A DNA stretch of 64,000 bases from Fibrella forsythiae (GCF_017353175.1 NZ_JAFMYW010000001.1:868001-932000); one strand, 5' to 3'; positions 42,310 to 52,164 are shown, numbered from the stretch's first letter. Program-made: numbers and translations. The notes: generated from the letters alone by a model not told the origin.

Positions 42310-45071
42310 GGAACCTGTACTGTCTGTTTTTTTTCGTATTAAGTAGCTGCGTTGTGCAGCTGAGTTATGGCCAAACCAGGAATACGACCATCAGCGGCAG
42401 CTTCAACGCTCTGTCGTTCAAGCAATTTGCAGAAGCGATTGAGGCCCGTACCGATTATCGGTTTTATTTTAACCCTACCGATGTAGACAGTCTGCAGGTA
42501 CAGCTTCAGGTTACCGACCAACCGCTCATCTCCCTGCTGACGCGTGTATTTGAAGGCACCCCATTGCGCTTCGCGATCGATGCCCGCAACCGGGTCTTCA
42601 TCACCCCCAACCAGCCCGTTCGAACCAATCTGCCCGTTGGTTTCTTTGATCGGGGGCCCGCCACTGCCGCCGATGACAGCGCCGCAGTTGACTACAGCGC
42701 GACCCGCGAAAAAACGCGCATTTCGCTTGAAACCAAACTCTTCGAGATTGGGGCGCGGGGCGCAAACAGTCGGACAGGCAACGCCACGCTCGCGGGCCGG
42801 ATCCGGAGCACGACAACGGGCGAACCGGCCATTGGCGTGTATGTACTGATCGAAAAACCGCGCATCGGCGTCACAACCGATCAGTACGGCACCTATTCCA
42901 TCACTCTGCCGCGCGGCCGGCACGAACTGAAAATTCGCAGCATCGGCATGACCGACACTAAACGCCAGATCATGCTCTACGGCGACGGCAAGCTGGATAT
43001 CGATATGGACGAGGAGGTGGTTCCGCTACGGGAAGTCATTGTTGGCGCTAAAAAAGACCTGAACGTAGCGGGTCTGCAAATGGGTGCCGAACGCCTTGAT
43101 ATCCGGACAATCAAGCAGGTGCCGACGGTACTGGGCGAAGCCGACCTCATTCGGGTAGTATTGACGCTTCCGGGCGTAAAATCAGTGGGCGAAGGCACCA
43201 TTGGCTTTAACGTGCGCGGTGGTTCGGCGGGTCAGAACCTGATCCTGTTCAACGATGCGGTGATCTACAACCCCTCCCATTTATTTGGTTTCTTCTCTGC
43301 CTTCAACCCCGACGTGATCAAGTCGGTTGAACTGTACAAAAGTGCGATTCCAGCCCGGTTTGGCGGGCGGCTGTCGTCGGTACTTGATGTAACCACGCGC
43401 GATGGCAACAAAAAGAAACTGGTTGGCTCGGGAGGCATCGGGCCGCTGACGGGACGGCTCACCCTGGAAGGCCCGCTTTTTTCAGAGAAAACCTCCTTCC
43501 TGATCGGGGTACGTTCCACGTATTCGGACTGGCTCCTGAGACAGTTGGCCAATGCGGCTTATCAGAACAGTAAAGCGTCTTTTTATGACCTGAACCTGCA
43601 CCTGACCCACGAGGCTAACGATAAAAATACGTTTTACCTGACCGCCTACACCAGCCGTGACCAGTTCAAACTGAACAGCGACAGCCTGTATACCTATGAG
43701 AATCAGGTGGCTTCGTTGAAGTGGAAGCATATTTTCAGCAGTAAACTGTACAGCGTGCTTACAGGTACGTATAGCCGGTATCAGTACGCTGTATCGAGCG
43801 AGAAAAACCCGACGAATGCCTTCAAATTCGGGTTCGATATTCAGCAGACTGCCGCCAAAGTCGACTTCAATTACTACCCCAACGCCCAGCACACGATCGA
43901 TTTCGGCGTAGGCAGTACGTTATACAAACTACAGCCGGGAAACCTGCAACCCAGCGGCGCGGCCTCACTCATTGCACCCGACGTAGTGCCCGGCGAACAG
44001 GGGCTGGAAACAGCCCTGTACATTGGCGATCGGTTCGATGTCACCCCGCGTCTGTCGCTCAACGTGGGGCTTCGGTACTCGCTCTTCCAAAACCTTGGTC
44101 CCAGTCAGGTCTATGGCTATGCGCCCGGTCTGGCAAAGACCACCAACACCATTCAGGACACCGTTTCGTATGGGGCAGGCAGCGTGGTGAAAACGTATCA
44201 GGGGCCGGAATATAGGGTTGGGCTGCGCTACGCCATTACCGATGATCTATCGGTGAAAGCGAGTTACAACCGGATGCGGCAGTACCTGAACATGCTGTCG
44301 AACACGGTGGCCGTATCGCCGCTGGATATTTATAAGTTGAGCGACTCCTACATTCAGCCGCAAATTGGCGATCAGTTTTCGCTGGGCCTCTACAAGAACC
44401 TGCGGGCCAACACCATCGAGGTGTCGCTGGAAGGCTATTACCGAACCCTCACGAACCAGCTTGATTACAAGAGTGGCGCCACCCTCCTGCTGAATCACCA
44501 CCTCGAAACGGATATTGTGAATGCGGAGGGCGTGGCCTATGGCGTTGAACTGATGGTGAAGAAGCTGACGGGCAAACTCAACGGCTGGGTAAGCTACACA
44601 TACGCCCGGTCGCTCCTCCGTACTACCGGCACGTTTGCGTCGGATGTGGTAAACAACAATGCCTACTATCCCAGCAGCTACGATAAACCGCACGACATCA
44701 CGCTGATTGGCAATTACAAGGTCAATCGGCGGTTCAGCATTTCGTTCAACGTCACCTATAGCACCGGACGCCCCATTACCCTACCGCTGGCCAAATATGT
44801 GCTGGCGGGCGCCGAGCGGGTCTTTTATTCCGAGCGGAATCAATACCGCATTCCCGACTATTTCCGGACGGATCTGTCGCTCAATATCGAAGGTAATCAT
44901 AAGGTTAAGAAGCTGGCGCACAGCTCCTGGACCGTGGGTCTCTACAACCTGACGGGCCGCCGGAACCCTTACTCGGTTTACTTCAACTCGGCCAACGGCG
45001 GCATTCGGGGTTATCAATTATCCATTTTCGGTCAGCCAATTCCAACGCTGACCTACAATTTCAGATTCTAA
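42306..45071 (+). CDS. TonB-dependent outer-membrane receptor with STN and carboxypeptidase-like domains
   Basis: A 921-residue receptor. A signal peptide (ends near LSYGQ, residue 23) is followed by an STN-type domain (about 30-100: LSFKQFAEAIEARTDYRFYF), a carboxypeptidase-D-like regulatory beta domain (about 160-235: LAGRIRSTTTGEPAIGVYVL), a plug (about 270-370: LPGVKSVGEGTIGFNVRGGS, LILFNDAVIYNPSHLFGF) and a 22-strand barrel ending in LTYNFRF. STN domains in such receptors usually signal to an anti-sigma factor (FecR-like), but no such regulator is next to it. It is coupled to the gene before it and 4 nt from the DUF4249 gene. Confidence 0.92.
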   Translation: MRNLYCLFFFVLSSCVVQLSYGQTRNTTISGSFNALSFKQFAEAIEARTDYRFYFNPTDVDSLQVQLQVTDQPLISLLTRVFEGTPLRFAIDARNRVFITPNQPVRTNLPVGFFDRGPATAADDSAAVDYSATREKTRISLETKLFEIGARGANSRTGNATLAGRIRSTTTGEPAIGVYVLIEKPRIGVTTDQYGTYSITLPRGRHELKIRSIGMTDTKRQIMLYGDGKLDIDMDEEVVPLREVIVGAKKDLNVAGLQMGAERLDIRTIKQVPTVLGEADLIRVVLTLPGVKSVGEGTIGFNVRGGSAGQNLILFNDAVIYNPSHLFGFFSAFNPDVIKSVELYKSAIPARFGGRLSSVLDVTTRDGNKKKLVGSGGIGPLTGRLTLEGPLFSEKTSFLIGVRSTYSDWLLRQLANAAYQNSKASFYDLNLHLTHEANDKNTFYLTAYTSRDQFKLNSDSLYTYENQVASLKWKHIFSSKLYSVLTGTYSRYQYAVSSEKNPTNAFKFGFDIQQTAAKVDFNYYPNAQHTIDFGVGSTLYKLQPGNLQPSGAASLIAPDVVPGEQGLETALYIGDRFDVTPRLSLNVGLRYSLFQNLGPSQVYGYAPGLAKTTNTIQDTVSYGAGSVVKTYQGPEYRVGLRYAITDDLSVKASYNRMRQYLNMLSNTVAVSPLDIYKLSDSYIQPQIGDQFSLGLYKNLRANTIEVSLEGYYRTLTNQLDYKSGATLLLNHHLETDIVNAEGVAYGVELMVKKLTGKLNGWVSYTYARSLLRTTGTFASDVVNNNAYYPSSYDKPHDITLIGNYKVNRRFSISFNVTYSTGRPITLPLAKYVLAGAERVFYSERNQYRIPDYFRTDLSLNIEGNHKVKKLAHSSWTVGLYNLTGRRNPYSVYFNSANGGIRGYQLSIFGQPIPTLTYNFRF

Positions 45072-45075
45072 CGGT

Positions 45076-46236
45076 ATGAAAACGTTCAATTTCAGGCGAT
45101 GGGCTTTATCCGGGGTCGTGCTGCTGCTCATTGGCAGCTGCGTTGATCCGTACCGCCCGCCACAGATCGAAGCGCCAAACCGGTACCTGGTCGTCGACGG
45201 TTTTCTGAACGGGGGGACGGGCACCAGCACCATTACCCTCTCGCGCACGCAAAACCTGAGCACCACCGGCAAACCACTGGCTGAAGCCAAAGCAACCATT
45301 AGTGTGGAAGGGACAACGGGCGAAAAATTTTCGTTTGTGGAAAGCGCGGCCGGAACCTACACGCTGGCCGGTACTACGCTGCCCGTTGGCAAATCATACC
45401 GGGTACGTATCAGAACGCAGGCAGGCGGCGAATACCTGTCTGACCCGATCATCATCAAACAGACCCCAAAGATCGACAGTCTGTCGTGGGAGGTTAAGAA
45501 CGACGGTTTGCAGATCTATGTAAACACGCACGATGCCACCAACAAAACGCGTTACTATCGCTGGGAATACGAGGATACGTACGAAATAAGAACGCCCTTT
45601 GAATCACCATTCGATTACGTAAACGGACGGGTGATTGATCGCGTGAGCCCACCCGTAAACCACTGCTGGCGGACACAGACATCGACGTCTATCAACCTCG
45701 GCAACACGGCCCGGCTCACGCAGGATGTGCTGCAACGGGCTCCGCTCCTGTTCATTCCGGGCAGCTCACCCAAACTCTGGATCAAATACAGCCTGATGGT
45801 GAAGCAGTATGCGCACTCGCAGGAGGCCTATGCGTATTGGGAAAATCTGCAGAAAACAACCGAACAACTCGGCAGCCTGTTCGACCCGCTACCCTCGCAG
45901 ATCGGCGGGAACATGCACAGCGTAACCAACCCCACCGAGCCGGTTCTCGGTTTTCTGGATGGTTACACCACCGATCAGGTACGTGTCTTCATCAATCGTC
46001 CGCTCGAGCTGTCGTACAATCTGCTGCGAACGGGATACGAATACTGTACGCTGGACACCATTCCTACGCCGGGCGTGCAACAACCGCCGCCACTCAGCGC
46101 CCTGTTGAGCCCCGGAGGCGGGTACATCGCCATAAAGGAACTGAAACCAAACGTACAATACCTGGCCACCGGTACCCATTGCGCCGATTGCCGGGATGTA
46201 GGCACCACCACACGACCATCGTTCTGGCCCCAATGA
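45076..46236 (+). CDS. DUF4249 lipoprotein
   Basis: A 386-residue lipoprotein with lipobox LLIGSC (about Cys22). The start of the mature part, YLVVDGFLNGGTGTSTITL, followed by LSRTQNL and an early beta-sandwich (AKATISVEGTTGEKFSF), is typical of DUF4249, a Bacteroidota family encoded next to TonB receptors and thought to form a surface partner of the receptor. The central YYRWEYEDTYEIRTPFESPF block and the late THCADCRDVG motif also fit. Its stop codon overlaps the next start as ATGA (46,233-46,236). Confidence 0.88.
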   Translation: MKTFNFRRWALSGVVLLLIGSCVDPYRPPQIEAPNRYLVVDGFLNGGTGTSTITLSRTQNLSTTGKPLAEAKATISVEGTTGEKFSFVESAAGTYTLAGTTLPVGKSYRVRIRTQAGGEYLSDPIIIKQTPKIDSLSWEVKNDGLQIYVNTHDATNKTRYYRWEYEDTYEIRTPFESPFDYVNGRVIDRVSPPVNHCWRTQTSTSINLGNTARLTQDVLQRAPLLFIPGSSPKLWIKYSLMVKQYAHSQEAYAYWENLQKTTEQLGSLFDPLPSQIGGNMHSVTNPTEPVLGFLDGYTTDQVRVFINRPLELSYNLLRTGYEYCTLDTIPTPGVQQPPPLSALLSPGGGYIAIKELKPNVQYLATGTHCADCRDVGTTTRPSFWPQ

Positions 46237-48626
46237 GTATGAAAAACGCCATCAGGTGGAGTTGCTTGCTCCTGCTTTTAACGCAGGTCAGTTATGCTCA
46301 GCAGCCGGTGCTGCCCTGGCTCCAACAGCAGCTGGAGACCTACCGGAACCAGGTAGTACAGGAGAAGCTTTTTGTACACACCGACCGGTCTTTTTATCTG
46401 TCGGGAGAACGGATCTGGTTCCGCATGTATTACGTCGATGGCATGGTTCACCGCCCACTCGATGTAAGCAAAGTAGCCTATCTGGACGTGCTGGATAAAG
46501 ACCAGAAAGCAGTAGCTCAGGCTAAAGTTGCGCTGGACAGCAGTCGTGGAATGGGTTCGGTATACCTGCCAACATCTTTACTTTCAGGAACTTACACTGT
46601 CCGTGCCTACACGCAATGGATGAAATCGACGAGCCGTGAATTCCTCTTCGAAAAACCGATCACCATTGTCAATTCCTTTCGCAGACTGGACCTGCCGTTG
46701 CTACCTGATTCACTGGCTTACGATGCGCAACTGTTTCCGGAAGGGGGCCATCTGGTGAACGGCCTTCCCGCGAAGGTGGCGTTCAAGCTGGTTGACACCA
46801 AAACCGGTCGGGGTATCGATTGTCGGGGGGCGTTGCTGGGTGCGGCCAACGATACGCTGGCCCGGTTCTCATCGGTTAAGTTCGGCCTGGGTACGTTCGC
46901 CTTCACGCCATCGATTGGCACGCGCTATCGGGTTGTGTTCGTCGACCGGAAAGGCCATTCGATCAGTCGGCCGCTTCCGGCAATCGACGAAACAGGCTAC
47001 AGCATGCAGGTCACCGACACAGGCGATGGTACGCTTCAGGTTATCGTTCAGGCAAACCAGGCGGCTGCCACCGTCTATTTGATTGGGCATACCAGACAAG
47101 TAGTGAACGTAGCTGAAGGGCAAACTATGGCAGGGAATAAGGCCCTTTTCTCGGTACCGAAAAGTAAGCTGGGCGAGGGAATCTCTCATTTGACCCTGTT
47201 CGATGCGGCGGGTAAGCCCGTTTGCGAGCGATTAGTAGCCAGGCGGCCACAGGCCAGCATGACTCTCCAGGTTACACCGGGCAAAGACCGCTACGCCACC
47301 CGCGATAACGTGGTTATGGGCCTCACCGCCAGCAGTCCAACCGGATCACCCCTGCCGGCCAATGCGTCTGTATCAGTCTATAAAGTCGATTCGCTGCAGT
47401 CAGAAGAAGGCCTGGCCATCGGTGATTACTTATGGCTCACCTCCGATCTTCGGGGCTCTGTTGAGTCGCCACAGTATTACCTGAACCAGACGGGCCCGGA
47501 AGCCGATGCCGCCCTGGACAACCTCCTGTTGACCCACGGCTGGCGGCGGTTCCGGTGGGACGATGTGCTGAATCCGAGACCAGCAGATGCTGTTCAGCCC
47601 CCCGAGCACAAAGGGCATGTCGTTCTGGGCCGTGTAACAGACGCAGGTACGGGTGCGCCTGCCAGAGACGTACCTACGTTCCTGGCCATTCCCGGCAGAT
47701 CAATTCGGCTATACAGTTCCCGCAGCGACAACAGGGGGCTGGTACGCTTTGAGTTACCCGAGTTCTACGGAACCCATGACCTCGTTCTGCAAACCTCAGC
47801 GGGCGACAGTCTGCACCGTGTCGACATTCTGAATCCGTATACCGAAACCGGGACTAGCACGGTAATGCCAGCGCCAGACCTGAACAAAACGGTGAACGAG
47901 CCCTTACAGGCGCGCAGTCTGGCTATGCAGGTGCAGAACAGCTATTTCAACGCCTATGCTAATCCGGCACTGCGGTCAGACACCGACAGCTCGATGTTCT
48001 ATAACAAACCCGATGAACGGTATTACCTGGACACTTACACGCGGTTTACGGTGCTGGAAGAGGTCTTGAGCGAATACGTACCCGGCGTGCTGGTTCGGCG
48101 TCAGAACGGGCATTTTGTGCTGCGGGTGAGCAACATGCCCTACCGCATGCCGTTCAATGATGACCCGTTGATCCTGCTCGATGGCGTACCAGTGTACGAC
48201 GTCGACCGGATTATGGCATTTAGTCCGCTGAAGATTAAATCGCTGGATGTAGTAACGCGGCGGTATATGCTGGGCTACGCGAACCTGCCGGGCATCATCA
48301 GTTTCAAGACCTACAAAGCCGATCTGGCCGGTTTTCAACTCGACCCGCACGCGGTGGTGCTGGAATACGAGGGGCTACAGGCGCGGCGGGAGTTCTACGC
48401 CCCCAGCTACGCCACGCCCGGTCAACTGGCCAGCCGACTGCCTGACTTTCGCAATCTGCTGTACTGGAATCCAAGCGTATCAACCAACCAGCAGGGCAAA
48501 GCCAACCTCAGTTTCTATACCTCCGACCAGGAAGGCCGATACCTGATTGTTGTGCAAGCCATCACGCCCGACGGTCGGTTTGCGACCAGCCATCAAACCA
48601 TTTCGGTACAGGGCGCATTGAAATAA
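46233..48626 (+). CDS. MG2-domain exported protein with a C-terminal plug-like domain
   Basis: The ATG at 46,233 gives 797 residues with a signal peptide (ends near VSYAQ, residue 22); an upstream in-frame start at 45,837 lies inside the DUF4249 gene and is rejected. An alpha-2-macroglobulin-type MG2 domain follows (EKLFVHTDRSFYLSGERIWF). Further beta domains run to about 600. Then comes a segment resembling a TonB receptor plug (DDPLILLDGVPVYDVDRIMA, LKIKSLDVVTRRY) without any barrel, and a final macroglobulin-like domain (ANLSFYTSDQEGRYLIVVQA). It is the last gene of the operon. The family occurs beside receptors and DUF4249 in Bacteroidota; its function is unknown. Confidence 0.85.
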   Translation: MSMKNAIRWSCLLLLLTQVSYAQQPVLPWLQQQLETYRNQVVQEKLFVHTDRSFYLSGERIWFRMYYVDGMVHRPLDVSKVAYLDVLDKDQKAVAQAKVALDSSRGMGSVYLPTSLLSGTYTVRAYTQWMKSTSREFLFEKPITIVNSFRRLDLPLLPDSLAYDAQLFPEGGHLVNGLPAKVAFKLVDTKTGRGIDCRGALLGAANDTLARFSSVKFGLGTFAFTPSIGTRYRVVFVDRKGHSISRPLPAIDETGYSMQVTDTGDGTLQVIVQANQAAATVYLIGHTRQVVNVAEGQTMAGNKALFSVPKSKLGEGISHLTLFDAAGKPVCERLVARRPQASMTLQVTPGKDRYATRDNVVMGLTASSPTGSPLPANASVSVYKVDSLQSEEGLAIGDYLWLTSDLRGSVESPQYYLNQTGPEADAALDNLLLTHGWRRFRWDDVLNPRPADAVQPPEHKGHVVLGRVTDAGTGAPARDVPTFLAIPGRSIRLYSSRSDNRGLVRFELPEFYGTHDLVLQTSAGDSLHRVDILNPYTETGTSTVMPAPDLNKTVNEPLQARSLAMQVQNSYFNAYANPALRSDTDSSMFYNKPDERYYLDTYTRFTVLEEVLSEYVPGVLVRRQNGHFVLRVSNMPYRMPFNDDPLILLDGVPVYDVDRIMAFSPLKIKSLDVVTRRYMLGYANLPGIISFKTYKADLAGFQLDPHAVVLEYEGLQARREFYAPSYATPGQLASRLPDFRNLLYWNPSVSTNQQGKANLSFYTSDQEGRYLIVVQAITPDGRFATSHQTISVQGALK

Positions 48627-48666
48627 CCAGCTTTGTATCTATTCTGAATTTTCTCATTACGCTGTT

Positions 48667-49182
48667 ATGCAATTATCACTCTGGCTGGTTGGTTTGCTCT
48701 ACGTCCTTCATAGCCCTGCACCGATTTCAGCTGTACCTCAACCCAAAAATCCATCGGCATCACCGGCTGGATGGCAGTATCAGCAAACGCCCGACCCCTC
48801 GGGTGGCACTGCCTACAAAGCCACCCTGGACGCGATTGACCTGCTTCAGCTACCCTACCCGTATGCTGGGGGTTCAACCGTAACCTTAACGATTCGCGCC
48901 CGGGGCGGAACCACAAATGCGTATCTGTCTGTCTCGAAAGGCCTGTTGGCACCCAGCTTCCAGGGCGGTAAAGCATTAATTCAGTTCGATGCCGGTAAGC
49001 CCGTTACCTTCTCTCTATCAGCCGCCGCTAACGGTCGGGGCAATTTGATCTTCTTCGACGATACAGAACAATTGACCCGAAAGGTACGCGCCGCCCGGAA
49101 AATGACGGTCCAGCTGAAGATCCTTGGCCAAAACCTGAATCAGGTCACATTCAACTCAGCCGGCCTGCGCTGGAATCATTAA
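48667..49182 (+). CDS. Small exported beta-rich protein of unknown function
   Basis: A 171-residue protein with a signal peptide (LSLWLVGLLYVLHSPAPISA, about residues 3-22). The mature part is beta-rich (GGSTVTLTIRARGG, ALIQFDAGKPVTFSLSAAA, RKMTVQLKILGQNLNQVTF). It looks like a single beta-sandwich. No family was recognised. It lies 40 nt behind the MG2 gene and could belong to the same operon. Confidence 0.65.
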   Translation: MQLSLWLVGLLYVLHSPAPISAVPQPKNPSASPAGWQYQQTPDPSGGTAYKATLDAIDLLQLPYPYAGGSTVTLTIRARGGTTNAYLSVSKGLLAPSFQGGKALIQFDAGKPVTFSLSAAANGRGNLIFFDDTEQLTRKVRAARKMTVQLKILGQNLNQVTFNSAGLRWNH

Positions 49183-49243
49183 GCAGAAGTACACTACCAC
49201 CAGTTGAACGCTTTCAACACGTACCTACAGCACATAAACTAAA

Positions 49244-49273
49244 AAATCGGATGACGTTAACGCCATCCGATTT
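49244..49273 (-). terminator. Intrinsic terminator of fumC
   Basis: Stem AAATCGGATG/CATCCGATTT (49,244-49,253 and 49,264-49,273) has a 10-nt loop. On the minus strand it is followed by a U run (A6 at 49,241-49,246 on the + strand). It lies 26 nt past the stop at 49,300. Confidence 0.85.
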
Positions 49274-49299
49274 CCAGCCATATACCCTAAAAAGGTACC

Positions 49300-50700
49300 C
49301 TACTTGATCTCCCCTACCATATCGCCGGGCACAACCCATTGGTCGAACTCGTCGGGGGTGAGGTAACCAAGCGAGACCGCGGTTTCTTTCAGCGTCGAGC
49401 CGTTTTTGTGGGCGGTCTGGGCAATCTCGGCGGCTTTGTAGTAGCCGATCTTCGTGTTCAGAGCCGTCACCAGCATCAGCGAGTTCTGCACGTGCTTTTC
49501 GATGTTCGCTTCGATCGGGCGGATACCTTCGGCGCACTTGTCGTTGAACGACACGCACACATCACCGATCAGGCGGGCCGAATGCAGGAAGTTGTAAATC
49601 ATCACCGGCTTGAACACGTTCAGCTCGAAGTGGCCGTTCATGCCGCCGATGTTGATGGCTACGTCGTTGCCCATCACCTGCGCCGCTACCATCGTCATGG
49701 CTTCGCACTGCGTTGGGTTCACTTTACCCGGCATGATGCTGCTGCCCGGCTCGTTGTCGGGAATAAACAGTTCGCCAATGCCCGCCCGTGGTCCGCTCGA
49801 CAGCATGCGCACGTCGTTACCGATCTTCATCAGGCTGGCGGCCACGGTTTTCAGCGCGCCGTGTGCTTCTACAATGGCGTCGTGAGCTGCCAGCGCTTCA
49901 AACTTGTTCTCGGCCGTGACGAACGGAAGGCCCGTCAGGTCAGCAATGTGTTTGGCTACATTCTCCGAGTAGTTCGGTGGCGTGTTAATGCCTGTTCCCA
50001 CGGCTGTTCCGCCCAGGGCCAGTTCGCTCAGGTGCGCCAGCGAGTTGTTGATCGCCCGCAGGCCATGATCGAGTTGCGACACGTACCCGGAGAACTCCTG
50101 CCCTACTGTCAGCGGGGTGGCGTCCATGAAGTGGGTACGTCCGATTTTCACCACATGCATGAACTCCTTCGCCTTGGCATCGAGGGTGTCGCGCAGTTTT
50201 TTAATGCCCGGGATCGTCACCTCCACCAGCGCCTGATAGGCCGCAATGTGCATGGCCGTCGGGAAGGTATCGTTGCTGCTCTGCGATTTATTGACGTCGT
50301 CGTTGGGGTGAATGGCTTTCTTTTCGTCGAGCAGTGAACCACCGTTCAGCACGTGAGCGCGGTAGGCCACCACTTCGTTGACGTTCATGTTGCTCTGCGT
50401 GCCCGAACCGGTCTGCCACACTACCAGTGGAAACTGATCAGCCAGTTCACCCGCCAGGATTTCGTCGCAGACGCGGGCAATCAGATCGCATTTTTCCTGT
50501 GGCAGCACACCCGCATCGAGGTTCGTCAGGGCGGCGGCTTTCTTCAGCACGGCAAACGCCCGGATAATCTCGCGCGGCATGCGGTTGATGTCCTGCGCAA
50601 TTTTGAAATTTTCAATCGAGCGCTGCGTCTGCGCGCCCCAGTACACATTGGCCGGTACCTGCACCTGGCCCATCGTGTCTTTTTCGATCCGGAACTCCAT
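49300..50700 (-). CDS. fumC: Fumarate hydratase, class II
   Basis: A 466-residue iron-independent fumarase that interconverts fumarate and malate in the TCA cycle. Diagnostic blocks are [20 protein letters not shown], the [18 protein letters not shown] block, the [19 protein letters not shown] block with the catalytic His, and the family signature [17 protein letters not shown] with the catalytic Ser in the flexible loop. Length and order are normal. A candidate -7 box (TACCTTTG on the minus strand, 50,797-50,804) lies 97 nt upstream. Confidence 0.96.
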   Translation of the reverse strand: MEFRIEKDTMGQVQVPANVYWGAQTQRSIENFKIAQDINRMPREIIRAFAVLKKAAALTNLDAGVLPQEKCDLIARVCDEILAGELADQFPLVVWQTGSGTQSNMNVNEVVAYRAHVLNGGSLLDEKKAIHPNDDVNKSQSSNDTFPTAMHIAAYQALVEVTIPGIKKLRDTLDAKAKEFMHVVKIGRTHFMDATPLTVGQEFSGYVSQLDHGLRAINNSLAHLSELALGGTAVGTGINTPPNYSENVAKHIADLTGLPFVTAENKFEALAAHDAIVEAHGALKTVAASLMKIGNDVRMLSSGPRAGIGELFIPDNEPGSSIMPGKVNPTQCEAMTMVAAQVMGNDVAINIGGMNGHFELNVFKPVMIYNFLHSARLIGDVCVSFNDKCAEGIRPIEANIEKHVQNSLMLVTALNTKIGYYKAAEIAQTAHKNGSTLKETAVSLGYLTPDEFDQWVVPGDMVGEIK

Positions 50701-50796
50701 TTATAAAGGGTAAAAGAGTGAATACGTGAAAGGGCGACAGGTCGCAGCGAGTCAGAGGCTGGTTCGTTCTGTCGGGCGTTCACGTGTTGTACGCCG

Positions 50797-50804
50797 CAAA
50801 GGTA
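50797..50804 (-). promoter_or_regulatory. Candidate -7 box for fumC
   Basis: On the minus strand this reads TACCTTTG, the same octamer as at 2,483 and 16,736. It predicts a leader of about 90 nt. No convincing -33 element was seen. Confidence 0.45.
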
Positions 50805-50850
50805 CTACGCAGGCAAAAAGCGTTATAAAGAATTATGAGCTTTGTCGATG

Positions 50851-50865
50851 TGTCATCAAATGACA
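50851..50865. promoter_or_regulatory. Palindromic candidate operator of the antitoxin gene
   Basis: TGTCAT-CAA-ATGACA is a perfect 6-bp dyad 22 nt ahead of the start codon at 50,888. Antitoxins of this type usually repress themselves at such sites. Confidence 0.5.
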
Positions 50866-50887
50866 GTACTAAAACTATTAGAATCCC

Positions 50888-51328
50888 ATGCAGGTATCTA
50901 TTCGTAAGATCATCGATGGATTAGGTGGTGATCAGCTTATCAGACGGGCGGTTCGCCATGATTTTGACCTCATGGAAATTGTAAAAGAAGGTATTCCAAT
51001 GAAGTCTGCCGCTTTTTTACAAAGTAGTTTTGGCTTCACCAATAAGCAGATGAGCCATATTCTGGCCATCTCTGAAAGTACCTACCAGCGCCAAATACGG
51101 ACAAAGACTAGGTTGACGTCGGACGAGACGGAGAAAGCAATTTCGTTATCCGAGTTATACGTTAAAGGTGTCGATGTATTCAGAAATCAAGCCGGTTTTA
51201 ACAGTTGGCTTCAAACCCGAAGACCCGCTATGAATAACCAACGGCCAACCGATGTGCTCGATTCGGTGATTGGTCGCCAACATGTTATGGATGAATTAAA
51301 CCGAGTTCTTCACGGCGTTTTCTCCTGA
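50888..51328 (+). CDS. Xre/MbcA/ParS-type antitoxin, apparently without a toxin gene
   Basis: A 146-residue protein. The N-terminal part has an Xre-like helical region (LMEIVKEGIPMKSAAFLQSS, TNKQMSHILAISESTYQRQI) and the C-terminal part has the DUF2384 toxin-binding region (ETEKAISLSELYVKGVDVF, FNSWLQTRRPAMNNQRPTDV, LDSVIGRQHVMDELNRVLHG). Such proteins neutralise RES-domain toxins that degrade NAD, normally encoded just downstream. The next 140 nt hold no RES frame and the next gene is on the other strand, so it seems orphaned. It may have kept a regulatory role. Confidence 0.85.
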   Translation: MQVSIRKIIDGLGGDQLIRRAVRHDFDLMEIVKEGIPMKSAAFLQSSFGFTNKQMSHILAISESTYQRQIRTKTRLTSDETEKAISLSELYVKGVDVFRNQAGFNSWLQTRRPAMNNQRPTDVLDSVIGRQHVMDELNRVLHGVFS

Positions 51329-51471
51329 AAAGACCAGAAAAAGAACAGAGGCCAACAGTCTCCTTATGCTTTACCAACGCGTTGTTGGGGAGATAGCTTT
51401 AGCTCTATGATGCTGTGGTGAAGTAGCCCTTACCGAACGTACCCGGGCGTTGGGGGATCACCATTCGTACG

Positions 51472-52164
51472 TTAGAACATACTGATCGCATCGCGGTACC
51501 CCCTGCCAATGGGAATCGACACTCCGCCAATCTCAACAGCTTCGGCCGTATAGGCCCCGATCTTCTCAACAGACACAATGAACGACCGGTGAACACGCCG
51601 GAATCGGTCAGGTGGTAACAGGGCCTCGATCTCGTGGGTACTTAATTTGGTCAGGTACGTGGCTTGGGCCGTCACTACCTTTACGTACTCCCGCTGACTT
51701 TCAATGTAACAGATATCGGCAAACTGTATCCTGATCTTTTTCTTCTGAACAGTCAGAAACAGGTGGTCTTTCGGCGGGTCGGCCTCAATCTGGGTGGGTA
51801 AAGCCCGGTTCGGCTTCAACACCTTATTCACGGCGACCAGAAAACGCTCGAAGCGAATGGGCTTCAGCAGGTAGTCGTTTACATTCAACTCGAAGCCTTC
51901 TACCGCATACTGGTGGTAAGCCGTGGTGATGATGACCGCAGGGGGATTTGGCAACGTCTTCAGAAACGCCATGCCTTTCAGCCGGGGCAGGTGAATGTCC
52001 AGAAAAAGCAGGTCTACCGGCTGTGTACGCAGAAAATCAGTAGCCAGCAGGGCATCTTTGCACGTACCCAACAGGCTCAGGAAAGGAACCTCCGCTACGT
52101 AGCTGGTCAGCACGTTAACGGCCAACGGTTCATCTTCGATGATCAAACAGGTAAGTTTAGACAT
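51472..52164 (-). CDS. LytTR-type response regulator
   Basis: A 230-residue response regulator. The receiver domain covers residues 1-120, with acidic pocket EDE near residue 12, the phospho-acceptor Asp in LLFLDIHLP, and the closing Lys in YLLKPI. The LytTR DNA-binding domain covers about 130-230 (DICYIESQREYVKVVTAQAT, RFRRVHRSFIVSVEKI). Its start overlaps the end of the sensor kinase gene by 8 nt, so the two form a coupled pair. The regulon is unknown. Confidence 0.93.
   Translation of the reverse strand: MSKLTCLIIEDEPLAVNVLTSYVAEVPFLSLLGTCKDALLATDFLRTQPVDLLFLDIHLPRLKGMAFLKTLPNPPAVIITTAYHQYAVEGFELNVNDYLLKPIRFERFLVAVNKVLKPNRALPTQIEADPPKDHLFLTVQKKKIRIQFADICYIESQREYVKVVTAQATYLTKLSTHEIEALLPPDRFRRVHRSFIVSVEKIGAYTAEAVEIGGVSIPIGRGYRDAISMF

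Noticed and set aside
45837-46232. N-terminal extension of the MG2 protein
   Set aside because: It lies inside the DUF4249 gene and hides the clear signal peptide that begins at 46,233.
42306-46236. SusC/SusD-type pair
   Set aside because: The receptor has an STN domain and the partner lipoprotein matches DUF4249, not SusD; no glycan-degrading enzymes are nearby.
49339-50337. Long open frame antisense to fumC
   Set aside because: It is the mirror of a highly conserved GC-rich gene and has no domain of its own.
51329-51471. Possible RES toxin behind the antitoxin
   Set aside because: The gap is only about 140 nt and none of its frames shows RES motifs.
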